The translations under genes were made by a program, and so were the position numbers. The notes under the pieces are model-generated. The model had not been told where the DNA came from, did not search any database, and worked only from the letters and a program-made list of their open reading frames with translations. From Peromyscus leucopus (taxonomy: Eukaryota; Chordata; Mammalia; Rodentia; Cricetidae), in NCBI RefSeq assembly GCF_004664715.2, contig NC_051082.1, positions 9,610,498-9,674,497 on the forward strand: 64,000 nucleotides of DNA. Reading direction: 5' to 3'. Positions within the stretch are counted from its first letter, which is position 1. Every line of letters begins with the position of its first letter. Below, piece by piece: positions 10,045-19,904 of this stretch.

Positions 10045-10124
10045 ATTATTTTTCAACAGGCAGGCAGGTCTGTGCTGTGAGACGCGAACTGGGATCATAT
10101 TCTGGCTGCCTCCCCGCCTCCCAA

Positions 10125-10125
<1 letters not shown>

Positions 10126-10168
<43 letters not shown>
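10126..10168 (+). repeat. (CA)n microsatellite
   Basis: About 21 uninterrupted CA units. Confidence 0.98.
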
Positions 10169-10169
<1 letters not shown>

Positions 10170-10179
10170 CCTAATCATT

Positions 10180-10235
10180 GACCCCAGGGAAATCACTTAA
10201 CATTCCTGAGTGTCAATTGCTGAGTCTGTGAAGAG
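10180..10235 (+). mobile_element. MIR fragment (possible)
   Basis: 'aaatcacttaacattcctgag' and 'tgctgagtctgtgaag' follow the MIR middle. Confidence 0.4.
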
Positions 10236-10245
10236 GGGCCTCCAG

Positions 10246-10340
10246 GGCTGGGCTGTGTTGCTCGATGGTTAGGGCGCTTGCCTGGAGCCTATGAAGTTCT
10301 GGGTTCCGCAGAACCAATAAAACAAAGCAAAAGAGGCGGG
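10246..10340 (+). mobile_element. ID SINE, diverged
   Basis: 'gggctgggctgtgttgctc', 'ggttagggcgcttgcctgg', 'agttctgggttccgcag' is an ID with A/B-box remnants and an A-rich tail. Confidence 0.6.
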
Positions 10341-10620
10341 CAGAGACTTACTGTCAAAATTGCGTCCCATGGTGTGCTAAAATGTTTAAGGCCTGGTCCT
10401 CCAAAGGGAACTTGATGAGTACCATGTGGGAACTTCCACAAGGCAAGTATTCCCCTGCTCTGGCGCGGTCACCAGACACAGACTTGGGAAGAGCTACACA
10501 GCACTAGACTGGAATTTCTCCTCACAAGTCCGACAGCCACAGATAATCTCAGGAGCATGGATAACCAGAAAATGGAGCCAATTACAGCAAGTGAGGTATT
10601 TGAAGTATTGCTACCATTAT
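10341..10620. other. Unique sequence
   Basis: Nothing recognised between the ID element and the GT/AT repeat. Confidence 0.4.
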
Positions 10621-10646
10621 GTGCGTGTGCATGTGTATGTGTGTGT

Positions 10647-10681
<35 letters not shown>
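10621..10681 (+). repeat. (GT)n(AT)n compound microsatellite
   Basis: GT-rich start followed by 16 AT units. The AT part is self-complementary and can extrude as a cruciform. Confidence 0.97.
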
Positions 10682-10683
<2 letters not shown>

Positions 10684-10686
10684 TGT

Positions 10687-10800
10687 ATTTTTTTTTAAGA
10701 CAGAGTTTCTCTATGTAGCCCTGGCTGTGCTGCAACTCACTCTGTAGACCAGGCTGGCTTTGAACTCACCAAGATCCATGTACCTCTGCCTCTGAGATGT
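10687..10800 (-). mobile_element. B1 SINE
   Basis: T9 run, 'aagacagagtttctctatg', 'gcaactcactctgtagacc' and 'gtacctctgcctctgag' are reverse B1, truncated at its 5' end. Confidence 0.8.
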
Positions 10801-10905
10801 GGGGAATCCATCTATCATCTGCATTTTTGCCAGGGCTGAGTGAGAGGATGTGGAGGGAACTCTCGGCTGCCTGGTACACAGTAGGGCATCCACTCAATTA
10901 CTGGT
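10801..10905 (+). mobile_element. MIR/L2-like 3' fragment
   Basis: 'gctgcctggtacacagtaggg' and 'catccactcaatta' match 'tgcctggcacatagtaggtgctcaataa'. Confidence 0.45.
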
Positions 10906-11024
10906 GGGGACCTCAGAAGTGCAGGCTGACTGCAGTCACAGAAGAGTGAGCATCAGCTGAGGTGGCAGATGCAGGTGCTGGGTTCAAACCACACACAAGG
11001 AAGCCAGGCGGGCTGCAGAGGAAG

Positions 11025-11135
11025 TTGTGAAACTGGGGGGGGGGGCAGAAAGCCCAGTCCCCCAAAAAAGATAAGGAAGGAAGGAAGAAGGGGAAAGAGG
11101 AAGAAAGGGCGAGGGAAAGAGAACGGAAGGGAAGA
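11025..11135 (+). repeat. G-run and polypurine tract
   Basis: A G11 run, a short mixed stretch, then about 70 bases of GGAAGG/GAAAGA purine repeats. Confidence 0.85.
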
Positions 11136-11193
11136 ACTGTTTCGGGTCATTGGAGGCGAATGCTCCTCTGTCTGGAACCAAGAATTAGAGGGC

Positions 11194-11305
11194 TAAGTGG
11201 GCGGTGGTGGCGCACGCCTTTAATCCCAGCATGCAGGAAGCAGAGGCAGGAGGATCTCTGTGAGTTCAAGGCCAGCCTGTCTAGTGAATTCTAGGGAAAA
11301 AAAGA
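11194..11305 (+). mobile_element. B1 SINE
   Basis: 'gggcggtggtggcgcacgcc', 'tttaatcccagcatgcaggaag' and 'gttcaaggccagcctgtc' are B1. The tail has become a GGAA-rich purine repeat running to 11365. Confidence 0.85.
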
Positions 11306-11365
11306 AAGGGAGGGAGAAAGGAAGGAATGAGGAAGGGAGGGAAGGAGGGAGAAAGATAAAGAAAT
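11306..11365 (+). repeat. (GGAA/GAAA)n tail repeat
   Basis: Purine microsatellite grown from the A-tail of the adjoining B1. Confidence 0.9.
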
Positions 11366-11384
11366 AGTAAGAGCCAGGTTACTG

Positions 11385-11530
11385 AGTGTCAGGCACTTGA
11401 TGACCAGACTCACCTAGGAGGCAACTTTTCTTCCCATTTTAAAGATGAGAAAACAGATCCCAGCAATGTCACTCAGCCACATAATGGCTAAACTCAGGAT
11501 TTGAACCCAGTCTGGGTGACTCTGAAATGC
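11385..11530 (-). mobile_element. MIR SINE
   Basis: 'cccattttaaagatgagaaaac', 'gccacataatggctaaactc' and 'aggatttgaacccagtctgg' are the reverse MIR core. Confidence 0.72.
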
Positions 11531-11856
11531 ATTTGCTGCCAACAGGCCCCCCAAATATCCTCTGCTGCTCTGATTGATTTCTGAAAAGTGGGGAGGGGGC
11601 AAGAACAGAGAAAAGTAAACCAGGTGTGTGTGTGCGCACGTGCGTGCGTGCGTGCGTGCAATTTCTGTATCCCCCTCAAGGCCCATCTCTGCATGATGAT
11701 AATGAAGGTCCCCCTTCATGGGGACCATGCATTTGGGGGGGGGCTGTTCATAACCAAACCATAACAAGAAGCCAACAAAAGAAACTATGGCAATATGATC
11801 TAGGACAGAAATTGTGGTCCCATTTGGTGCATCCACAGGGGCCACCTAAAATCCAT
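11531..11856. other. Unique sequence with short simple repeats
   Basis: Contains (GT)n(GCGT)n at 11623-11660 and a G9 run near 11738. Open frames across it derive from those repeats. Confidence 0.5.
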
Positions 11857-11873
11857 CCCCCCCCCCCCCCCCC
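11857..11873 (+). repeat. C17 homopolymer
   Basis: Run of 17 C followed by ACCCC. Mono-C tracts this long are prone to length errors in assemblies. Confidence 0.95.
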
Positions 11874-13021
11874 ACCCCCTGCATCTCTCCCAGCTCCATC
11901 TCAATCCACCCCAAGCCTTCTCCTCATACCAGCTGTGCAGAGCTCAGTGGAGCTTGGGGGGGGGGAGGAGGTGTTGGACATTATTGTCGCTGTGGTCACA
12001 GCTGATCAGAACTTTTCTCCATGTGAGAGCTGGCCCCCACCACCTCAGGGTTGGCCAAGAACCGCTCTACCTGTCCTGGGGTTGAGAGCAGAGCATTTAC
12101 CTCAAGGTAGGGCTGGGGCAAGTTTATGATGGCTGCTTTGACAAATGACCCCTGCAGCCCTTGGGAAGTTATGCTTCCTTACTTTTCCCAGCTTCGGGGG
12201 CTTCCTGAAATTGGTCTCAGGTCTTGGCTGTCTCTTTCTCTCTCTGAGTCCTGTCTCTGAGTGTTTGTGAAATTCCTATCTTTGGTCTGGATACCCATGT
12301 TGAACTAAATTGAGTGTGATCTCTTCTTCATTTTTACCCTAATCACACCTGCACAGACACCATTGCCTAATAGGACCATAGCCTGAAGTCTCCAGCAACA
12401 AGCCCCGCCCTCTGCCCCCCGCAGCTGTTCCCAGGTCCTCACTTTGATCCACTCTGCGGATTCTTCTCTCCTGTGGAAAGGGGAAGGATGCTTCTGAGAG
12501 CAGAGTGCTGAGCCTGGCAGTCACTTCCTCTGTAGAGCTAGCTAGTCAATTTCTCCTCCTGTCTGGTTGCTGACCGCACATGAGGCAGAGGCGTGAATCA
12601 AGGTCTCATTCTCTGCTTTTCGAAACCGAACTTTCCATGGAAATCAACTTTCCCAAGGATGCTGGTTGCTCAGCTATTATTAGTTCAGAGGCCACACTGA
12701 GGGCATCGGGCACCCAACAAGAAAGCAAGCTCCATCCGGGTTCAGCTCACCTGGGCAGCAGCATGCAACTGGCCCCTGGCTGGTGTAAAAGTGCAGGGTC
12801 GAGGACCAGAAAATCCAGGGCACACAGCTCTGCACTGGAAGATGATTCCGGGGTTGCACTCACCCCGTCCTTCTGCAGCTTCTTTGGAAATACATGAACA
12901 CACACCTCATGCCGGGCTGCTCAGGGTGGTTTGTGCCCAGCTCATCTTATCCCCACAGTCAGTCACCTTGCAAAGCCATTGTCTCTGTCCGGGTATCAGG
13001 CTCAGAGAGGCTCTAAGCCCT
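11874..13021. other. Unique sequence, about 1.1 kb
   Basis: No SINE. 12175-12275 ('cccagcttcgggggcttcctg' then CT-rich) faintly resembles an MLT1-type internal stretch, and 12950-13018 faintly resembles reverse MIR. Open frames (12580-12897, plus) show no domain. Confidence 0.35.
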
Positions 13022-13140
13022 AGCTAGGCATGGTGGTTCGTATTTAAAATCCCAGCACTCAGAAGGCTGAGCCAAGAGAGCTGGTGAGTTCAAGACCAGC
13101 CTGGACTGCACAGCACAGCCCTGTCTCAAATCCTACCACC
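13022..13140 (+). mobile_element. B1-type SINE, old
   Basis: 'gctaggcatggtggttcgta', 'aaaatcccagcactcagaag' and 'gttcaagaccagcctggac' with a 'cctgtctcaaa' end. Confidence 0.68.
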
Positions 13141-13409
13141 CCCCCAAAGACAGCCCTGATGTTCTTGACCCCAAATCTGGCAGAGTGGAGTGGCTTTTCA
13201 ATCCCTCCCAGCTTGGGTGGGGAGGGTTAGAAATGGGGGGAGGTCCCTAAGAGGAAGGGGCAAGGCAGGCAGGGGGGGTACTCCCTCCTTCTGGTCCTCA
13301 CTCAACAGAGTAGAGTGGAGTTTTAGGGTGTGAACCCAGGTGTCTGGGTGCATAATAATGAGTTAACACTCAGGGTGTGTGGCTGTGTACGGTTCAGGGA
13401 AGGGATGGC
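13141..13409. other. Unique sequence
   Basis: G-rich patches near 13215-13280. Possibly a reverse MIR end near 13320-13350 ('gtgaacccaggtgtctggg'). Confidence 0.35.
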
Positions 13410-13412
13410 TGT

Positions 13413-13459
<47 letters not shown>
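13410..13459 (+). repeat. (GT)n microsatellite
   Basis: About 24 GT units with one early GAGT interruption. Confidence 0.98.
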
Positions 13460-13460
<1 letters not shown>

Positions 13461-13529
13461 CTTTTGTAGGGGCAGGGCTGGGGGCCAACACTCATGGAGC
13501 TGAGCCTGGACCGCTGAGACCAAGCAGCT

Positions 13530-13595
13530 TTCTCTCCTCCTCCCCCTCCCTCCCCCCCCACCCCTCCGGCCTCCCCCCGCAACCTCCTCCCTCGG
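13530..13595 (+). repeat. C/T-rich tract
   Basis: Imperfect (CTCC)n/(CCCC)n pyrimidine stretch. Confidence 0.8.
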
Positions 13596-14559
13596 CCCCT
13601 GGCTTCCCAGAGGATTCCGTTAACAGCTGGAACAAATGAAAGGCGGGAAGCTGGGCGGTGCCAGGAGGGGTCAGAGGGGCTAAGCCGGGCGCTGGGCCCT
13701 GCCTTCCCCCGGGTTCCTGGATGCTAAGGATTACAGCCTGGGCTGCCGCTGTTTAATCAGCTGGTAGCAATTTAACCATTACACCCCAGTGAGAGAATCT
13801 AAGACATTTCCTACAGCCCGGGAAGGAGAGGATTCAGAAGGGAGGAATGCAGAGGGGGTGGTGGTGCAGGGGTGTAGCGGGGGGGGGGGCGCGAGGGGGC
13901 GTAAGAAAGAGGAAACGAGAAATGAGCGGATTCTGTCCTTTGCAGTAAAGCTGGAGCAGGGCGATGAGGGCCCCAACCTGGAGTGCTGAGGTCCTTATGG
14001 GCTGGGGAGGGAGTCAGCAGGGCTGCCTGGAGGTGGGGATGTGGGGCGGGGGAAATTTTGTCTCTTACATCAAGGGGTGGTCCCGGGGCCCAGAGAGAAG
14101 CCTGTTTTGTGCAAGCCCTGCCCGAGACAGCCCCGCTTGAGATGGGACCCAGCAGAGCAGTTAACTAAGGGACCCCTCATCTTGGGCTACTGGCTTATGT
14201 GTGGGTGTTTAGAAAACGAGCCCGCGGCTGCGTTCTTTAAAGAGGTGTCTTCTCCAGCCACGCCTCTTTTCTGCTTCAGGTGCCCCTAAGAGTCACCACG
14301 CTGGAGCCCGGCTGCCAGGCGCTGCCTTGGAGCCCAGGGCTGGCGGCAACACTGGGGAGCCCCGTGGAAGGAGAGCCCAGAAGGCAAGGGTGGTGTTTAG
14401 GGTCAGGACCTCCCTTAAGGTCCAGGTTTGCAGCCCAGGCTCCCCTACATGGACTGGTGTCCCTGGACGTCCAGGCTAGCAGCCCAGGGTCCCCTAGATA
14501 GACTCATGTCCCTGGGGCAAGTCGCTAAGCATATCTGAGCTTAGGCTCTTCGTCCTGAC
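13596..14559. other. Unique block, nearly 1 kb, with conserved-looking patches
   Basis: Two AT-containing islands stand out in GC-rich context: 13735-13805 ('gctgtttaatcagctggtag', 'gcaatttaaccattac') and 14195-14250 ('gggtgtttagaaaacgag', 'gttctttaaagaggtg'). A G11 run lies at 13879-13889. No coding feature. Confidence 0.35.
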
Positions 14560-14765
14560 TTACTGGGGTTGGAGCACTTTTTCTGCTCAGGGCCAAATGG
14601 TAAATAAGTTTGTGAGTCACACAGTTTCCACGGCAACCATTCAACTTTGTCCCAGAAACATCGGCTATGGATAAATGAATGGGCATTGCTCTGTCTAATA
14701 AAACTTTATTTACAAAAACCATTAGCTGGCTCCTGGGCTGTAGCCTGCTTGCTTCTGATCTAGGG
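14560..14765 (+). mobile_element. Ancient MER-type DNA transposon relic
   Basis: 'tttttctgctcagggccaaatgg', 'gggcattgctctgtctaata' and 'aaaactttatttacaaaaac' match the mammal-wide element 'ctgtaaagggccagatagtaaata ... ccaataaaactttatttacaaaaacagg'. Exact MER number not recalled. Confidence 0.62.
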
Positions 14766-14989
14766 AACAAAAAATGACAGCACCCATCTGCCGCTGTCCC
14801 CTGAAGAATGAAACCCAGTGGCTCGTGACAGCACATCTCCAGGGTCTGAAACACATCCTCAGGTGACTGTCAGCCAGGTGGCAGGAACAGGTGGCAAAGA
14901 TTTTTCCGCTCAACAAATTTGCCACTCATTGCCCGCCCTTAGTCACGTGCTAGGAGATCTAACAGTCAAGACGGCACCTCCATCCTGTG
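14766..14989. other. Unique sequence
   Basis: No element recognised. 'gctcaacaaatttgccactc' may be a scrap of an old LINE. Confidence 0.35.
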
Positions 14990-15252
14990 GCTATCACAGA
15001 AGACACGAGGCAGGGTCATTTACAAAGGACAAAGGTTTACTGGGCTCACAGTGATGGATGTCCAGGATTGGGGGCTATATCTGCTGAGGGTCTTATATTA
15101 CATCATAACACGACAGAAGAGACAGAAAAGACTTGTGACAAGGGGTGACTTTACTGTATCACACCCCATGGTTGCAGGAACAAACTTCCTCTCTGGTGAA
15201 AGGCAGGAATCCCTCTAAACAACCCCTTTTTAATGTCGTTTGTTTCTAAGGA

Positions 15253-15315
15253 GGTGTGTGTGTGTTGTGTGTGTGTGTGTGCGCGCGCGCGCGCGCGCGT
15301 GCGCGCGCACACGCG
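15253..15315 (+). repeat. (GT)n(GC)n(AC)n Z-DNA-prone tract
   Basis: GT units pass into about 12 GC/GT units and then GC/AC, so purine-pyrimidine alternation persists for about 60 bases apart from one TT step near 15265. It is nearly self-complementary. Confidence 0.97.
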
Positions 15316-15332
15316 CCTTCTAGCACTGAAAT

Positions 15333-15436
15333 TACACACACACACACACACACACATCCCACATACACCACACCACACATACACCATATACACACCCTAC
15401 ATGCACCACGTACACACACACCACATACACCAGACT

Positions 15437-15467
<31 letters not shown>

Positions 15468-15503
15468 GCACGCACGCACGCACGCACGCATGCACGCACG
15501 CAC
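15333..15503 (+). repeat. CA-rich compound microsatellite
   Basis: CA runs, CACAC/TACAC variants and a terminal (CGCA)n block (15463-15502). Confidence 0.97.
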
Positions 15504-15504
15504 C

Positions 15505-15594
15505 CTGCTTCTTCATGTGGGTTCTGAGATAGAACTCGGACCCTGGTGCTCTCGCAGCAAGCCTTTTGCTCCCTGAGCCACTTCCGCAGCCCCC
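15505..15594 (-). mobile_element. B2/B3-like SINE fragment
   Basis: 'catgtgggttctgagatagaac', 'tcggaccctggtgctc' and 'ctgagccacttccgcagccc' are the reverse 5' end. The upstream CA tract probably grew from the SINE tail. Confidence 0.58.
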
Positions 15595-15664
15595 TAAGAG
15601 CTTCTCAAAGGCCACACCCACCAATATTGTTATAGTGGGATCTAAATTTCCACACGGGGGAGGG

Positions 15665-15905
15665 AGAGCATCCCAGGCAAAGCACTGAGTAAACAGCTTA
15701 TTGGGGGGTATCTGGGGAACTGGGCTTGGCAGGATGAATAGGAGTTTTCCTAAAAGAGGACATGGGGAGGAGAGGATAAAAAGGGAAGGGTCATGACTGC
15801 CACTCAAGGCACTAGTGAGAGGGCTTAAGGGTGCTGAGACAGACAGGTGTCAAGGTGCCCTTAACACTCTTCGTTTTGATTGGAGAACAGGGAGCCACTG
15901 AGAAG
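15665..15905 (+). mobile_element. Ancient unassigned mammal-wide repeat (possible)
   Basis: 'caggatgaataggagttttcc' and 'ggagaacagggagccactga' echo a common relic reading 'ggatgagtaggagtt ... aatggggagccactgaagg'. Weak but collinear. Confidence 0.35.
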
Positions 15906-16034
15906 GGGAACGATTGCCCTTAGTGCTGGTTGATGGCTGCTGAGCCATCCCCCCAGCCACTCCGAGTGCCCACACAGAGCCTAGCGTCCCCCATCCCCTG
16001 GCACCTCACAGCAGCTCTGCAGCGTGTGCTGCTT

Positions 16035-16100
16035 CAGCCCAGTTCCCAGATGAGAAAACTGAGGCTCAGGAGGGCTCAAGCGATCCAAACAGCTAAGAAG
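16035..16100 (-). mobile_element. MIR fragment
   Basis: 'cagatgagaaaactgaggctca' is the reverse MIR core, followed by a short decayed flank. Confidence 0.58.
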
Positions 16101-16389
16101 ACTAAGGGGACTCCAACCACAGAGCTCGCCCCATTGGCACACGGAGACACCCGCATAGCCAAAGAATCAGCCCGGCCCGTGCGAAACTTACCAACTTGGT
16201 AGGGAGACCAACTCTCCTCAAGCAAAGCTAGACTTGGTCGATTTTCCGAGGCTATCACTGGATGCCACAGGCTGGACCATTTACGAAGCATGGAAGTTTT
16301 TTGACTTGTGGGTCTGGAGGCTGGAAAGTTCAAGAGAGTGAAGCCAGCATATGGTGGGGGCCTAAGGCTAGATCTTAACGTGGAGTAAG

Positions 16390-16580
16390 ATATCTTCCTC
16401 CTCCTCTTCTCCTTCCTTTCTTCCATCTCACCCTGCTCCTCTCCTCTCCTCCTTCTCCCTCCTCCCTTTTCTCTCCATCCTCTCCGTTGATTTTCTAATT
16501 AAGCTTTGTGAAGTTGCTGCCTCTCCATCCCTTCTCCTTCCCCTCCTCCCCTTCCTCCTCCACTCCCTCCTCTTCCTCCC
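16390..16580 (+). repeat. CT-rich pyrimidine tracts
   Basis: Two stretches of (CTTCCTCC)-like sequence flank a short AT-richer segment (16484-16512). Confidence 0.85.
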
Positions 16581-16584
16581 CCTC

Positions 16585-16692
16585 CTTGAGACAGGCTCTC
16601 ACCACGTAGCCCAGGCTAGCCTCAAACCCACAACCCTCCTTCTCCAGCCTCCGGAGTGCGGGGATTACAGGGGTATACCACCACACCAGTTT
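16585..16692 (-). mobile_element. B1/7SL-like SINE
   Basis: 'ttgagacaggctctcaccacg', 'tagcccaggctagcctcaaac' and 'ggggattacaggggtatacc', nested in the MLT1 relic. Confidence 0.68.
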
Positions 16693-16865
16693 CTCTTCCT
16701 CCTATAAAGTCACTCACGCCATCCTGGGGCTCCCCCTTGTTGCCTGGCCTAATCCTGGTGACTCCACAGAGGCCCCGCCTCCAGATAGCATCATTTCATC
16801 CCTGTGGGGATGCCTCCCCAAGTGTAAACTGAGGGGCTCGTTCCAACAATAGCGCAGGCTCATCC

Positions 16866-16994
16866 TGTTGGGTGGAGGGTGTCCAACCTTTTGACATCGG
16901 GGCATGATGCCGTTATCTACAGATGTGTAGTGCCACGGTCACAGCTATCCCAGGTAGGACGCAGGCGGCCTGAGGGTCACAGGTTGGACACACC
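16866..16994. mobile_element. hAT-like MITE with terminal inverted repeats (possible)
   Basis: 'ggtgtccaacct' near 16869 is matched inversely by 'aggttggacac' near 16981-16991, enclosing about 110 bases with 'caggcggcctgagggtcac'. This recalls the ancient element ending 'cgggccgcgggttggacaag'. Confidence 0.45.
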
Positions 16995-17815
16995 CGTGCT
17001 GTGAAGAGAAAGCTCAAGGCCCCTCTGGCCGGCCCTCCTCTGAGACCCCCTCTCCTTTACACAGCGCCGTGCGTGGATAGAGTCGTCCCCTGCCACCCCC
17101 GAGGAGAGTCCCCGTCGATTTTCCAAAGTGAGCTTCGTGAAGTCCCCTTAGGGCACAGTGTACTAAAATTAAAGCATTAGTTAAAATACATAAAACATGA
17201 AACAGCAAAAGAGCTGGAAATGCCTGAAATAGCATAATAAAACATGTCATTATGGCAGATTAGGGGGAAAAGAGTTCCCGCATTATGCCCCGAAGGTTGG
17301 CAAACTGAGGCTTCGTTGCTATGTCAAGAAATGTACACACACGCACACGCACGGGGTATTTATACATCAGCTCTGGGAAGGGAGGGAACGTCTGGGGCTG
17401 GAGTCACAGAGCCTTGAAGTCGGCTCCGTTCCCCTGGAGGAGGGGCAGAGATCCTAGAATCCCCACGGCTTTCCCATCCCCGGCCCTCGCCACAGCCATC
17501 TGAACAAGATGTGCTTTCTGACCCCACAGTAACCTACCAGGGAACCTTCTAGACATCTCCCTGCATTGTGTGGCTCCCTTCCTGGCCCCTCAATGTGCCA
17601 TTTCCTGCTGTTGATATAGGTTCACAGTCCGCTTTGCCAAGCAGGGGCAGGTGGGGGATCTTAGACACGAGCTAATTTTGACCCCTGTCGCTCTTGGGGA
17701 TTGGCTGACACAATTGGAGACATTGAGGGGAGGGCTGTAAGTAGGGTGACCGGCCATCTCCGATTGCTGGACAGTTCTACGTTCCAGAAGAATCCCCCAG
17801 TCATGGACAAGCAGG
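16995..17815. other. Unique sequence with a conserved-looking AT island
   Basis: 17155-17270 is AT-rich inside GC-rich flanks and carries 'aaattaaagcattagttaaa' and 'catgtcattatggcagatta'. It could be an enhancer core. A short CA-like run at 17327-17354 follows. No coding evidence. Confidence 0.35.
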
Positions 17816-18137
17816 GTGGTCACTCTGGTGGTTATTATCAATTGTGAATTTGACAGGATGTAAAACTGCCTGGGAAACAGACCTCTGAGCGGGCCTGAGG
17901 GAGTGTCTACACTGTATTAACTGAGATGGGAAGACCCACCCTCAACGTGGGTGGCATCATCCCCTGGGCTGGGGTCCGGGACACACCAGCATTGCTCTCT
18001 CTGTTTCCTGAGCGTGGACACAAATGTGGGCAGCTGCCTCAGGCTGCCATGCTCCTCACCCCCCACCACGATGGAACCTACCCTCGAGGCAACCCCCATA
18101 GCCTCTTCCTTCAGTCAGTTGCTCTTGTTCAGTATTC

Positions 18138-18168
<31 letters not shown>

Positions 18169-18260
18169 GTGAGAAAAGAAACACAGCCCAATCATAAAAT
18201 CCTTAACTTTGTGGCTTTTTATAGTTTGTATCCAGCCGCCTTGTAGGATAGTTTTAAGTC
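17816..18260 (+). mobile_element. MaLR/URR1-type rodent repeat with A28 insertion
   Basis: 'aactgagatgggaagacccac', 'caacgtgggtggcatcatcc', 'cctgggctggggtccgggac' and 'gttgctcttgttcagtattc' follow a common rodent repeat. An A28 run (18141-18168) replaces the expected 'cacagcaa' near its 3' end. Confidence 0.6.
18141..18168 (+). repeat. A28 homopolymer
   Basis: Uninterrupted A-run not attached to any SINE body. Confidence 0.98.
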
Positions 18261-18333
18261 AAAAACTGAAGAAAGGTAACCCAATAAACTCCAGCCATAC
18301 CTGCTACTGAGTCATGTTTTTACCTGTAAGAGG

Positions 18334-18357
18334 AAAAAAAAAAAAAAAAAAAAAAAA
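18334..18357 (+). repeat. A24 homopolymer
   Basis: A-run following 'cctgtaagagg', with no recognisable SINE body upstream. Confidence 0.97.
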
Positions 18358-18499
18358 GAGGCTTGTGTGTGACTTGGGTTATGGCCATCAGTAGGAAGGC
18401 AGGGGTCCGTCTGTCATCAAAACCTCGAATAAGGAGGGCCTGCCAACCATCAACAAATAGGCAAGCTGCTCCTGGGTTGGTCTTAGTAACTGCTTTTCG

Positions 18500-18765
18500 A
18501 GTGTGTGTGTGTGCATGTATGTAGGTCAGAAGTCCATGTCAGGCATGTGCCTCAATTGCTCTGCACCCTATTTCCTGAGACAAAGTCTCTCACTGAACTT
18601 GAACTTAAGTTGGCCAGCCAGCGCCACGGCAGCCCTTCCTGTCTCCACCTCCCAGTGATCCTGTGTACATGAAACTCCTTTCACACGGGTGCTGGATACA
18701 CTCAGGTCCTCACATGCGTGTGCGGCAGGTACTTTACTGAGCCACCCCCCCCCCCACTGGCCCTG
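18500..18765 (-). mobile_element. Composite rodent SINE-derived repeat
   Basis: GT-rich start, 'gacaaagtctctcactgaac', 'ctgtctccacctcccagtga' and 'gctggatacactcaggtcctc' occur in the composite-repeat order. A C11 run sits near 18750. Confidence 0.55.
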
Positions 18766-19175
18766 GGCGTCTGTTTTATTTAACTGACAGACATCTGCCT
18801 GCAATAGCAGGCCCGGGTAATTCCCTGCATCCAGATTTACTCTTCCAATTGTTGGGGCGAGGGTTAAATACCTTTCTGATGTGCTAAGAGCTCTCTGTGA
18901 GGTAAATAAACAGGGCTTGAGCTGTGACCTCCCGATTCCCCCAGGTTCACAGCCACTGGCCTCTCCCGCCTCCCGCTCCACTCACCTCCTCCTTCTAATC
19001 GTTATCATTACTTATGATAACGTTTTTCCACTCGGAGGTCAGCTTTTCTTCGCCAGCGCTCTAGTCTTGCTTAATGAGTAGCTTTCGAATCTAAATAATG
19101 AAGTATTTGCCCTTTTGGGGGTCTCTGCATCTAGTCTCTGCTCCTGATGCACTCATTCGCACACACATTCTAATG
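18766..19175. promoter_or_regulatory. Candidate conserved non-coding block
   Basis: Repeat-free. AT-rich motifs ('gggttaaatacctttctgatg', 'gaggtaaataaacagggc', 'cttaatgagtagctttcg', 'aatctaaataatgaag') and a perfect 'tcgttatcattacttatgat' dyad-like segment near 19000. Enhancer role is inference. Confidence 0.33.

Positions 19176-19222
<47 letters not shown>
19176..19222 (+). repeat. (CA)n microsatellite
   Basis: About 23 CA units. Confidence 0.98.
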
Positions 19223-19223
<1 letters not shown>

Positions 19224-19329
19224 CTTAAACACAGATAACATCACTTAATTTCTTTCTCAGCCCCCTCCAGTTTTTTATACGATTACTTTGACTCAAAGTC
19301 TCCTCATTGTTACCTAAGTTAATCTTTTT

Positions 19330-19512
19330 GTTTGGTTGTTTTTGCCGTTGTTATTGTTGTTTGTTTTGTTTGTTTATTTGGTTTCTCAAGACAAGCCCTG
19401 GCTGTCCTGGAACTCACTCTGTAGACCAGGCTGACCTTGAACTCACAGAGATCTGCCTGCCTCTGCCTCCCGAGTGCTGCAACTAAAGACATGCAACACC
19501 GTGGCTGGCATC
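19330..19512 (-). mobile_element. B1 SINE with GTTT-rich tail
   Basis: GTT/GTTT tail, 'ctggctgtcctggaactcac', 'tctgtagaccaggctgacc' and 'cctctgcctcccgagtgctg' are reverse B1. Confidence 0.82.
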
Positions 19513-19680
19513 CCAGCTAATCTTAAATTTGATGTTCTTCCTGCCTTGGCTGGCTAAATGCCATGATTACAGGCTGGCCCTACTTTTGAACTGCCCCCCC
19601 CCCCCCCGCTTTGAGCACTTAAAACCAACTGCCCCCACCCCAACACCTCCACTCCCACACTGAACTCTTAAAATCTGTTT

Positions 19681-19845
19681 CAGGCCGGGCATGGTGGCTT
19701 ATACCTGTAATTCCAGCATTTGAGAGCTGGAAAGCAAGGGGATCAGAAAATCAGGGCTAGCCTCAGCTACGCAGGAAGTTCCAGGTCAGCTTGAACTCCA
19801 TGGGACCTTGTCCCAAAACAAAACAAACAAACAAACAAACAAAAA
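19681..19845 (+). mobile_element. B1/B4-type SINE
   Basis: 'caggccgggcatggtggctta', 'cctgtaattccagcatttg', 'gaagttccaggtcagcttg' and an (AAAC)n tail. Confidence 0.72.
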
Positions 19846-19904
19846 TCTTGTCTTCACATACAACCCCCCCCCCAAAAAAAACCTCCAAGATTCTTTCAAT
19901 GAGA

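Larger units (their letters stand above)
14990..15660 (-). mobile_element. MaLR LTR, interrupted
   Basis: Left part 14990-15230 ('tttactgggctcacagtgatgg', 'gctgagggtcttatattacatc') and right part 15597-15660 ('gagcttctcaaaggccacacc', 'aatattgttatagtggga') are the two halves of a reverse ERVL-MaLR LTR. Between them lie a B2/B3 fragment and long CA/GT/GC microsatellites. No viral gene present. Confidence 0.58.
16235..16850 (-). mobile_element. MLT1-type MaLR LTR, interrupted
   Basis: 16235-16385 ('ctatcactggatgccacagg', 'ggaccatttacgaagcatgg', 'gtctggaggctggaaagttc') and 16700-16850 ('cctggcctaatcctggtgac', 'ggccccgcctccagatagc') are the two ends of a reverse MLT1-like LTR, split by CT-rich DNA and a B1-like element. 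Confidence 0.58.

Noticed and set aside
15233..15576. Arg/Ala- and His/Thr-rich frames on both strands
   Set aside because: Translation of GT/GC/CA repeats in several frames at once.
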